This document shows positions 52,084-58,687 of a stretch of DNA of 64,000 bases, piece after piece. Source of the stretch: DATKQY01 sp035532475. GTDB lineage: Bacteria > Actinomycetota > Acidimicrobiia > Acidimicrobiales > Bog-793. The notes below the pieces were generated by a model, which did not search any database, had not been told where the DNA came from, and saw only the letters and a program-made list of their open reading frames with translations. A program made the position numbers and the translations under genes. The stretch lies in the NCBI GenBank assembly GCA_035532475.1, contig DATKQY010000057.1, positions 1 through 64,000 of the forward strand, in the 5' to 3' direction. Numbering within the stretch: the stretch's first letter is position 1; every line of letters starts with the position of its first letter.

Positions 52084-52089
52084 AGGCTA
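52084..52089 (-). promoter_or_regulatory. -10 box of dapA
   Basis: TAGCCT on the minus strand ends seven bases before GTG 52076. Confidence 0.6.
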
Positions 52090-52165
52090 CCAGCAGCGTG
52101 CTCGCCGACGCCCGGGTCCCCCGGCCCCGGCCGCGGGCCGGGAGACGCCGCGGCGCGCCGACGGC

Positions 52166-52978
52166 TCACAGACCGAGCACTGCCTCCAGGCCGAGCGTGA
52201 GGCCGGGGATGGCCGCCACCTTCGTCACGGCCAGGAGCACGCCCGGCATGAACGAGCTGCGCTCGTAGGAGTCCTGGCGGATCGTGAGGGACTGGCCGAG
52301 CGCGCCGAACAGGACCTCCTGGTGCGCGACGAGCCCGGGGAGCCGGACCGCGTGGACACGCACGCCGCCGGCGCCGAGGGCGCCACGCGCTCCCGCCACG
52401 ACCTCCTCGGCCGTCGGGTCCGCGACGAAGGGGCCGGCTCCGGACGCCTGGCGCGCCGCGGCGATGCGCCGGGCGGTCTCGAGCGCGGTGCCGGACGGCG
52501 CGTCGCGCTTCGCGTCGTGGTGCAGCTCGACGATCTCGACGCCGTCGAGGAAGGGGGCGGCGAGCTCGGCGAAACGCATCATGAGCACCGCCGAGACGGC
52601 GAAGTTCGGGGCGAGCACACAGTTCGGCGCGGCGGCGGGCTCGAAGAGCTCGCGCAGTCGACCGAGGTCGTCGGCCCCGATCCCGGTCGTGCCGCAGACG
52701 ACGTGGACCCCGGCACCGGCGCACCACGCCATGTTGGCGACGGCCGCCGAGGCATGGGTGAAGTCGACCGCCACCTCCGCCCCGGCGTCGGCCAGCGCCT
52801 CGAGCGTCGGCTGGACCTCGAGCGCGCTCTCCTCCAGCCCGGCGAGCTCCGCGAGGCGGCGCCCGGCCGCGTTCGGGTCGACCGCCGCGACGAGCTCGCA
52901 GGCCGGCGAGCCGGCCACGGCGCGACAGACCGTCGAGCCCATCCGCCCGCCCGCACCGAGGACACCCACGCGCACCAC
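52166..52978 (-). CDS. dapB: 4-Hydroxy-tetrahydrodipicolinate reductase
   Basis: 270 residues. The dinucleotide fingerprint is GVLGAGGRMG, the catalytic loop is HHDAKRDAPSGTA with the His pair and Lys, and the substrate loop around DFTHASA and CGTTG is present. It reduces the DapA product in the diaminopimelate pathway. Start GTG 52978 (next GTG 52975 is an alternative) follows TAGCGT by eight bases. The next gene downstream is dapA, 89 bp away with its own promoter. It is divergent from the ABC-F gene. Confidence 0.96.
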   Translation of the reverse strand: MVRVGVLGAGGRMGSTVCRAVAGSPACELVAAVDPNAAGRRLAELAGLEESALEVQPTLEALADAGAEVAVDFTHASAAVANMAWCAGAGVHVVCGTTGIGADDLGRLRELFEPAAAPNCVLAPNFAVSAVLMMRFAELAAPFLDGVEIVELHHDAKRDAPSGTALETARRIAAARQASGAGPFVADPTAEEVVAGARGALGAGGVRVHAVRLPGLVAHQEVLFGALGQSLTIRQDSYERSSFMPGVLLAVTKVAAIPGLTLGLEAVLGL

Positions 52979-52986
52979 GGTGGGCA

Positions 52987-52992
52987 ACGCTA
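52987..52992 (-). promoter_or_regulatory. -10 box of dapB
   Basis: TAGCGT on the minus strand ends eight bases before the GTG-GTG start. Confidence 0.55.
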
Positions 52993-53050
52993 CCCGTGCC
53001 CGGCTCGTGCGACCCGTCCCGCCGTGGACGGCCGCGCCCGCGGGCGGCGG

Positions 53051-53079
53051 TATCGTGAGGACGTGCGATGAGCGCCTGA
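53051..53079 (+). promoter_or_regulatory. Promoter and minimal uORFs upstream of the ABC-F gene
   Basis: TATCGT (53051-53056) is followed after six bases by GTG-CGA-TGA (53063-53071), a two-codon frame at the expected transcript start, and ATG-AGC-GCC-TGA (53068-53079) overlaps it. The real ABC-F start is 42 bases further on. Such short frames could serve ribosome-mediated control. Confidence 0.4.
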
Positions 53080-53121
53080 CTCCCGCCTCACTGCTCGCTC
53101 TCCACCCCGGGGGTCCCGTCC

Positions 53122-54774
53122 ATGCCCGCTCACGGCACACTCGCCGCAACGCTCGTCGCCAGCCACGTCCGCGTGGAGCGCGGCGCGCGCCCGGTGCTCG
53201 ACGACGTCTCGCTCAGCGTCGGCCCGAGCTCCCGCATCGGCGTCATCGGACCGAACGGGGTCGGCAAGTCGACGCTGCTGGGCGTGCTCGCCGGCACGCT
53301 GCGGCCCGACGCCGGCGCCGTGGAGCTCCAGCCGCCCCAGGCGACCGTCGGCCTCCTCGCCCAGGAGCTCGACCGCGATGGCACCGAGACGGTGCGGGAC
53401 CACCTCTACCGGCGCACCGGCGCAGACGCCGCGGACCGCGAGCTCGTCACGGCGGCGGGGTTGCTCGCCACCGGGGGCGAGGAGGCGGCCGAGCGCTACA
53501 CCACGGCGCTCGAACGCTGGAGCTCGCTCGGGGTCGACACCCTCGATGCGAGGATCGGCTCGGTCCTCGACGAGCTCGGCCTGTCGAGCGCGCTCCTCCC
53601 GCTCGCCACCGTCGAGCTGTCGGGCGGGCAGGCGGCCCGCGTCGCGCTGGCGGCGATCCTCCTCAGCCGCTTCGACCTGACGCTGCTCGACGAGCCGACG
53701 AACGACCTCGACTTCGACGGGCTCGCCCGCCTCGAACGCTTCGTGGCCGGGCGCGCCGGCGGGATCGTCATCGTCTCCCACGACCGCTCGTTCCTCGACC
53801 GCACCATCACCTCGGTGCTCGAGCTCGACGAGCACGACCGCCGGGGGCGCCTCTTCGAGGGAGGCTGGTCCGCGTACCTCGAGGAGCGCGCGACCGCCCG
53901 CCGCCACGCCGAGGAGGCGTACGCCACCTACGAGGCGAGGCGCGACGCGCTGCTCGCGCGCGCCCGGCGGGAGCGTCAGTGGGCGACCTCGGGGGTGGCG
54001 CGCGAAAAGCGCGCCCCGCGCGACGCCGACAAGGCGCAGCGGGACTTCCGGCTGAACCGCACCGAGAAGCTCGCCGCGCGCGCCCGCTCGACCGAGCGGG
54101 CGATCGAGCGGGTCGAGCGGGTCGACAAGCCCTGGGAGGGCTGGGAGCTCCGCTTCGCCATCGAGGACGCGGGGCGCTCGGGACAGGTCGTCCTCCGGCT
54201 GGAGGGTGCGGTCGTCGAGCGGGGAGCCTTCCGCATCGGGCCCGTCGACCTGCAGCTCGACTGGGCCGAGCGGGTGCTGCTCGCCGGGCCGAACGGCTCG
54301 GGCAAGACGACCCTGCTGCGGGCGATGCTCGGCGAGCTCCCGCTCGCCTCGGGTGGGCGCTGGATCGGCCCGAGCGTGGTCGTCGGCGAGCTCGGCCAGG
54401 CCCGCCGGGCGTTCGCCGGCCAGCGCGACCTGATCGAGGCGCTCACCTCCCGCACCGGCATGACGATCGCCGAGGCCCGCTCGCTCCTGGCGAAGTTCGG
54501 CCTCGGCGCCGACCACGTCGGCCGCCCGGTCGCCTCGCTCTCGCCGGGCGAGCGGACCCGGGCCGAGCTGGCAGCCTTCCAGGCGCGTGGCGTGAACCTG
54601 CTGGTGCTCGACGAACCGACGAACCACCTCGACCTGCCGGCCATCGAACAGCTCGAGGAGGCGCTGGCGAGCTACACCGGGACCCTGCTGCTCGTCTCTC
54701 ACGACCGCCGGCTGCTCGAAACCGTCGAGACGACGCGCATCATCGAGGTCGCGCAGCTCGGCGGGATCGCTTAG
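53122..54774 (+). CDS. ABC-F family ATPase
   Basis: 550 residues with two ATPase domains and no TM helix. Domain 1: Walker A GPNGVGKST, signature LSGGQAAR, Walker B LTLLDEPTNDLDF. An Arg/Glu-rich linker of about 80 residues (about 250-330) corresponds to the ribosome-contacting P-site tip. Domain 2: GPNGSGKTT, signature LSPGERTRAE and LLVLDEPTNHLDL. ABC-F proteins act on the ribosome in translation or confer resistance to ribosome-targeting antibiotics; which applies here cannot be told. The linker is relatively long. It is divergent from dapB. Confidence 0.93.
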   Translation: MPAHGTLAATLVASHVRVERGARPVLDDVSLSVGPSSRIGVIGPNGVGKSTLLGVLAGTLRPDAGAVELQPPQATVGLLAQELDRDGTETVRDHLYRRTGADAADRELVTAAGLLATGGEEAAERYTTALERWSSLGVDTLDARIGSVLDELGLSSALLPLATVELSGGQAARVALAAILLSRFDLTLLDEPTNDLDFDGLARLERFVAGRAGGIVIVSHDRSFLDRTITSVLELDEHDRRGRLFEGGWSAYLEERATARRHAEEAYATYEARRDALLARARRERQWATSGVAREKRAPRDADKAQRDFRLNRTEKLAARARSTERAIERVERVDKPWEGWELRFAIEDAGRSGQVVLRLEGAVVERGAFRIGPVDLQLDWAERVLLAGPNGSGKTTLLRAMLGELPLASGGRWIGPSVVVGELGQARRAFAGQRDLIEALTSRTGMTIAEARSLLAKFGLGADHVGRPVASLSPGERTRAELAAFQARGVNLLVLDEPTNHLDLPAIEQLEEALASYTGTLLLVSHDRRLLETVETTRIIEVAQLGGIA

Positions 54775-54777
54775 CCT
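54772..54777 (+). promoter_or_regulatory. -10 box of the 54786 gene
   Basis: TAGCCT overlaps the ABC-F stop codon and ends eight bases before ATG 54786. Confidence 0.45.
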
Positions 54778-54785
54778 GCGCGGCG

Positions 54786-55421
54786 ATGGCCGACCTGGCA
54801 TCCGTCGCCTCATTCGCCACCGCGGGCGGCACGCTCGTCCTCGCGGTGGCCACCTTCTACTCCGTCCGTTCGGCCAACCGGGCGGCACGCACGGCCGAGC
54901 GCGCCCTCCAGATCGGGCTCCGTCCGCTGCTCATGCCGTCGCGCCTCGACGATCCGCCCGAGAAGCTCATGTGGGCGGACCGCCACTGGGCGCAGGTCGT
55001 CGGGGGGCGCGCCAGCGTGGAGGCACTCGACGGGACCGTGTACCTCGCGATGTCGCTCCGCAACGTCGGCTCGGGCATCGCCGTCCTGCACGGCTGGTAC
55101 GTCTGGCCGGAATGGCAGAGCTCCGAGCCCGCGCACGCGCCGGGCGCGGACTTCCGGACGCTGTCACGCGACCAGTACGTGCCGCCGGGCGACGTGAGCT
55201 TCTTCCAGGCGGCGATCCGCGAGCCCGACGACCCGGCGCTTGAAGCGATGACCGACGTCGTGAAGAACCGCGAGATCTTCACGGTCGACCTTCTCTACAG
55301 CGACCACGACGGTGGGCAGCGCACGATCAGCCGCTTCACGGTCTCCCCGCGCGAGGAGGGCTCCGAGTGGCTCATCGGCGTGACCCGCCACTGGAACCTC
55401 GACCGCCCAGACCCGCGTTGA
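54786..55421 (+). CDS. Small membrane-anchored protein of unknown function
   Basis: 211 residues. An N-terminal helix SVASFATAGGTLVLAVATFYS (about 6-26) is followed by NRAARTAERAL, then a beta-rich soluble domain with RNVGSGIAVLHGWYVW and LLYSDHDGGQRTI. Not recognised. A helix-plus-beta-sandwich layout of this kind is seen in many uncharacterised bacterial envelope proteins. It has its own leaderless-type promoter and starts 11 bp after the ABC-F gene. Confidence 0.75.
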   Translation: MADLASVASFATAGGTLVLAVATFYSVRSANRAARTAERALQIGLRPLLMPSRLDDPPEKLMWADRHWAQVVGGRASVEALDGTVYLAMSLRNVGSGIAVLHGWYVWPEWQSSEPAHAPGADFRTLSRDQYVPPGDVSFFQAAIREPDDPALEAMTDVVKNREIFTVDLLYSDHDGGQRTISRFTVSPREEGSEWLIGVTRHWNLDRPDPR

Positions 55422-55470
55422 AACCCGGACGCGCAGCGCCGCGCCGCGCCGACGTGGCCGGCCGCGCCGC

Positions 55471-55476
55471 TAGCGT
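55471..55476 (+). promoter_or_regulatory. -10 box of the cupin gene remnant
   Basis: TAGCGT ends six bases before GTG 55483. Confidence 0.5.
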
Positions 55477-55482
55477 ACGGCG

Positions 55483-55810
55483 GTGGCCGAGATCGTCGAG
55501 CGTGCGGGGCGCTTCTCCGACCCGGGGCCCGAGGGCACCCACTGGGTCGAGCACCTCCGCAGCGCGCACCTAAGCGTCGGCACGTACTCGATCGCCGCCC
55601 GGCGCGCCGACGGCCAGGTCCCGCACGGAGAGGACGAGATCTACGTCGTCACCACCGGCGCGGGCCGCTTCACGAGCACCACGCAAGACACGACGGTCGG
55701 GCCGGGTTCGGTCCTCTTCGTCCCTGGACGGCAGCGACATCACCTACCTACCGAGCTTCCCCTACCTCGGAACCCCCTACAGCGGCTACGCGGTCCCCGC
55801 GCCCGCCTGA
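55483..55810 (+). pseudogene. Truncated cupin joined out of frame to a foreign C-terminal tail
   Basis: The first 80 codons encode a cupin (GQVPHGEDEIYVVTTGAGR, then VGPGSVLFVP), the metal-binding barrel of a small cupin protein. At about 55723 the sequence switches frame by one base: in the +1 frame the next codons give GSDITYLPSFPYLGTPYSGY and end at TGA 55810, which reads like the C-terminus of a different secreted protein (for example DUF4331-like). In the cupin frame the text becomes Pro/Arg-rich nonsense. The junction suggests a deletion that fused two genes. The functional half of the cupin is lost. Confidence 0.7.
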
Positions 55811-56100
55811 GGATCCCCCCGGGCGCGCCGGGCGGCGCGCGGCCTGCGCGGCGCCAGCCGCCCTCCGCCGCGCGCGCCGGCGCGCCGCTCCTCACGGGCC
55901 CGCCAGGCGGTCAATGGGAGGCCCTCCGTGCGCGCGCGGCGCCCGCGGCCCGCATCCTCGCCCAAGCGCCACGAAGACCCCGCCGCAAGCTGCGGCCAGG
56001 CCAGCAGGCCCCGAACCCCGTGCGCTGCGGTGGCGGCCGGGCACGGGCGTCGCAGGCCGCTCCGCTGCCCGGCGGCGGCGTGCCGTCACACTGTCGTCAC
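55811..56100. other. Intergenic region without recognisable gene
   Basis: Very GC-rich, about 290 bp; it contains palindromic GC runs such as CGCGCGCCGGCGCGCCG near 55879 but no frame with coding character and no RBS. Possibly debris of the genes whose fusion produced the cupin remnant. Confidence 0.6.
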
Positions 56101-56105
56101 TTGTG

Positions 56106-56117
56106 CCTTACGTAAGG
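56106..56117 (+). promoter_or_regulatory. Palindrome CCTTACGTAAGG upstream of arsR gene
   Basis: A perfect 12-bp palindrome between TTGTGC (-35, 56101-56106) and the -10 box. This is a typical operator position for autorepression by the ArsR protein encoded next. Confidence 0.6.
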
Positions 56118-56124
56118 TGCTGTT

Positions 56125-56130
56125 TACACT
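56125..56130 (+). promoter_or_regulatory. -10 box of the ArsR-SRPBCC operon
   Basis: TACACT lies 18 bases after TTGTGC and ends six bases before GTG 56137. A -35 and -10 pair with good spacing. Confidence 0.65.
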
Positions 56131-56136
56131 GTCCCC

Positions 56137-56457
56137 GTGGAAGCCGTGCTCCGGGCGCTCGCTCCGCCGCGACGGCGGGAGATCCTCCGGCTCGTCCGCG
56201 ACGCCGAGCTGACCGCCGGGGAGATCGCCTCGCACTTCGCGATCTCCCGGCCGGCCGTCTCCCAGCACCTGCGCGTGCTCCTCGACGCCGGCCTCCTCAG
56301 CGAGCGGCGCGACGGGACGCGCCGCATCTACCGGGCACGCCCCGAGGGCCTCGCCGAGGTGCGCGCCTACCTCGACGACTTCTGGGGAGCCCGGCTGGAG
56401 GAGCTGCGGGCAGTGGTGGAACGCGAGCGCGGAGGGACGCGACATGCCAGGAACTGA
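56137..56457 (+). CDS. ArsR-family transcriptional regulator
   Basis: 106 residues. A winged helix with recognition helix SRPAVSQHLRVLLDAGLLSERRDGTRRIY. No Cys metal-sensing motif is visible, so this is a non-metal ArsR protein, as usual for members paired with SRPBCC proteins. It probably represses itself and its partner through the palindrome at 56106. The GTG start coincides with the expected transcript start. It overlaps the next gene by 14 bases. Confidence 0.93.
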   Translation: MEAVLRALAPPRRREILRLVRDAELTAGEIASHFAISRPAVSQHLRVLLDAGLLSERRDGTRRIYRARPEGLAEVRAYLDDFWGARLEELRAVVERERGGTRHARN

Positions 56458-56887
56458 GGACGTCGTCGACCGCCAGATCAGGATCGAGGCACCTCCCGAG
56501 GTCGTGTTCGACTACTTCGTCGACCCGGTGCGGATGGTCAGCTGGATCGGGACGAAGGTCGAGCTGGACGCGGCGCCGGGCGGGCACTTCCGCGTCGACA
56601 TGAACGGCCGGGACATCGCGAGCGGCCGCTTCGTCGAGGTGGTCCACCCGAGCCGGGTCGTGTTCAGCTGGGGCTGGGAGCAGGGCGGGGCGGCGGTCCC
56701 GCCCGGATCGAGCACCGTCGAGGTGACGCTCACCCCCGACGGTGACGCCACGATCGTGCGCCTCGTCCACCGGGACCTGCCCGGCCCGACCGTCGCCCCC
56801 CACGACGAGGGGTGGGCGCACTACCTCGCTCGCCTCGCCGCCGTCGCCTCGGGCCACGACCCCGGGCCCGGCGAGTGGGCGGGCTGA
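56444..56887 (+). CDS. SRPBCC/AHSA1-domain protein
   Basis: 147 residues with the helix-grip fold: RQIRIEAPPEVVFDYFVDP at the N-terminus, then PGGHFRVDM and GRFVEVVHPSRVVFSWGW, ending in the long C-terminal helix WAHYLARLAAVASG. The AHSA1-like group binds hydrophobic ligands; the ligand here is unknown. It is translationally coupled to the ArsR gene, which likely controls it. Confidence 0.9.
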   Translation: MPGTEDVVDRQIRIEAPPEVVFDYFVDPVRMVSWIGTKVELDAAPGGHFRVDMNGRDIASGRFVEVVHPSRVVFSWGWEQGGAAVPPGSSTVEVTLTPDGDATIVRLVHRDLPGPTVAPHDEGWAHYLARLAAVASGHDPGPGEWAG

Positions 56888-57003
56888 GGGCGCACCGCCG
56901 CCGCGCCGGGCGGACCGGGGCGCCCGGCGACGACCGATCCCCTCCGGTCCGGCGCCCGCGGCCGGCCGGTGCTGACCAACCACCAACCGAAGGAGCGAAC
57001 CCG

Positions 57004-57318
57004 ATGGCGAAGTACGCACTGGCATACACGGGCGGTTCGATGTCCGAGGACGAGGAGGAGCGCCGGGCGGTCATGGCCGCCTGGGGCGCCTGGTTCGACA
57101 GCATCGGCGACGGCGTCGTGGACGCGGGTAACCCGTTCGGCACCTCGGCGTCGGTCTCGGCCGACGGGACGGTGCGCGACGGCGCTCCCTCGGAGCTGAG
57201 CGGCTACTCGATCATCTCGGCAGACAGCCTCGCCGAAGCGGCCGACCTCGCGAAGCGCTGCCCGGTCCTGCACGGTGGCGGCAGCGTCGAGGTGTACGAG
57301 ATCGTCCCGGTCATGTGA
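57004..57318 (+). CDS. YCII-related protein (DGPF-like)
   Basis: 104 residues, a small ferredoxin-like alpha/beta protein. MAKYALAYTGG, the helix MAAWGAWFDSIG, GNPFG and LSGYSIISADSLAEAADLAKRCP fit the YCII/YciI-like family. AAGGAG lies eight bases before ATG 57004. The 116-bp gap from the SRPBCC gene has no obvious terminator, so it could belong to the ArsR operon, a common grouping. Convergent with the M16 protease. Confidence 0.85.
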   Translation: MAKYALAYTGGSMSEDEEERRAVMAAWGAWFDSIGDGVVDAGNPFGTSASVSADGTVRDGAPSELSGYSIISADSLAEAADLAKRCPVLHGGGSVEVYEIVPVM

Positions 57319-57351
57319 CGCCCGGGTCGGGGGGTCGCGCCGGCCCCGGCC

Positions 57352-57374
57352 GCCGGCGGGCCCCGCCCGCCGGC
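57352..57374. terminator. Perfect 9-bp GC hairpin between convergent genes
   Basis: GCCGGCGGG and CCCGCCGGC pair around a 5-base loop, between the YCII gene and the M16 protease gene. No T tract. Confidence 0.6.
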
Positions 57375-57396
57375 GCGTCCGGCGCCCTGCGCCGCC

Positions 57397-58644
57397 TCAC
57401 CGCAGCGCCGAGACGAGCTCCTCGGCACCGAAGGGGCCGACCGCGGCGAGCGTGCGGGGCCCCGAGAGCACCCGCTTGGCCACCTCGGCGATCTCCTCCA
57501 CCGTCACGGCGTCGATCCGCTCGGTGATCTCCTCGACGCTCAGCACCTCGCCGTGCAGCAGCAGGCTCGCGCCGATGCGCGACATCCTGGCCCCCGAATC
57601 CTCGAGGCTGAGCAGGGTGTCGGCCTTCACGTGCCCCCTCGCGAGAGCGAGCTCGCGATCGGTCACGCCCGCCGAGGCCATCGCGTCGAGCTCCGCTAAC
57701 ACGAGGGAGAGCACCTCGTGGGTCCGGTCGGGCGAGGTCCCCACCGACACCGACAGCGCCCCGGCGTCGGCGTACGCGGTCCGGTCCGAGATGACCGAGT
57801 AGGCGAGGCCGCGCTCCTCCCGGATCTTCTGGAACAGCCGGCTCGAGATGCCCCCTCCGAGGCTGTGGTTCAACAGCATCAGCGCGTAGCGCTCCGGCGA
57901 GCGCCGGTCCGGCGCGCGCACGCCGACGACGAGGTGCGCCTGCTCGGTGTCGCGGGTGGTGACGTCGATCGGCTCCAGCCCGGGGCCGGGGGGCGTGCGC
58001 GGCGGCGGGCCGCCCCTGTCCGCGCCGGCGAAGCGGCCCTCGAGCGCGTCGGCGAGGCGTGCGTGGTCGACGTCGCCGGCCGCGGCGACGACGATGTTCC
58101 CCGGCCGGTAGTGCTGGTCGAAGAACGCGCGGATCTCGGGCACCGTCACCGAGGTGATCACCTCGGGGAGGCCGAGCACCTCGCGCCCGAGCGGATGTCC
58201 CGGGAAGATCGCCTCGCAGAAGCGCTCCTGGACGACGTCGGCCGGCTCGTCGAGGTGCATGAGCACCTCCTCCAGGATCACCTGGCGCTCGGCGTCCACC
58301 TCGTCGGGGCGGAGCGCCGGGTCCGACATGATGTCGGAGAGGATGTCGAGCCCGAGCTGCAGGTCGTCGGCGAGCGTGCGGACGTAGAAGGTCGTGTACT
58401 CCTTCGTCGTGAAGGCGTTCATGTCCCCGCCGACGGCGTCGATGTCCTCCGCGATGGCACGCGCCGAGCGCGTCGGCGTCCCCTTGAACAGCAGGTGCTC
58501 GAGGAAGTGCGAGACGCCCGCCTGGCGCTCCGACTCGTCGCGCGAGCCCGTCCCGACCCAGAAGCCGAGACAGGCCGAGCGGACGCCCGGCATCGTCTCG
58601 CTGACGAGGCGGATGCCGCAGTCGAGCTGTGAGATCGTGATCAT
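57397..58644 (-). CDS. M16 family zinc protease (PepR-like)
   Basis: 415 residues. The zinc site HFLEHLLFKGT is the inverted HxxEH motif, and the third ligand Glu lies downstream in EVDAERQVILEE. The two-domain M16B layout continues with GGISSRLFQKIREERGLAYS. The enzyme degrades peptides or processes a partner; the specific target is unknown. ATG 58644 is used because the extra 26 codons upstream are Ala-rich and unlike the family. It is 43 bp after pnp, the usual actinobacterial order. Confidence 0.94.
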   Translation of the reverse strand: MITISQLDCGIRLVSETMPGVRSACLGFWVGTGSRDESERQAGVSHFLEHLLFKGTPTRSARAIAEDIDAVGGDMNAFTTKEYTTFYVRTLADDLQLGLDILSDIMSDPALRPDEVDAERQVILEEVLMHLDEPADVVQERFCEAIFPGHPLGREVLGLPEVITSVTVPEIRAFFDQHYRPGNIVVAAAGDVDHARLADALEGRFAGADRGGPPPRTPPGPGLEPIDVTTRDTEQAHLVVGVRAPDRRSPERYALMLLNHSLGGGISSRLFQKIREERGLAYSVISDRTAYADAGALSVSVGTSPDRTHEVLSLVLAELDAMASAGVTDRELALARGHVKADTLLSLEDSGARMSRIGASLLLHGEVLSVEEITERIDAVTVEEIAEVAKRVLSGPRTLAAVGPFGAEELVSALR

Positions 58645-58687
58645 CGCGCCCCGTCCCCGGGCGCCGGCGTGCCCACCGGTGCGGGGG

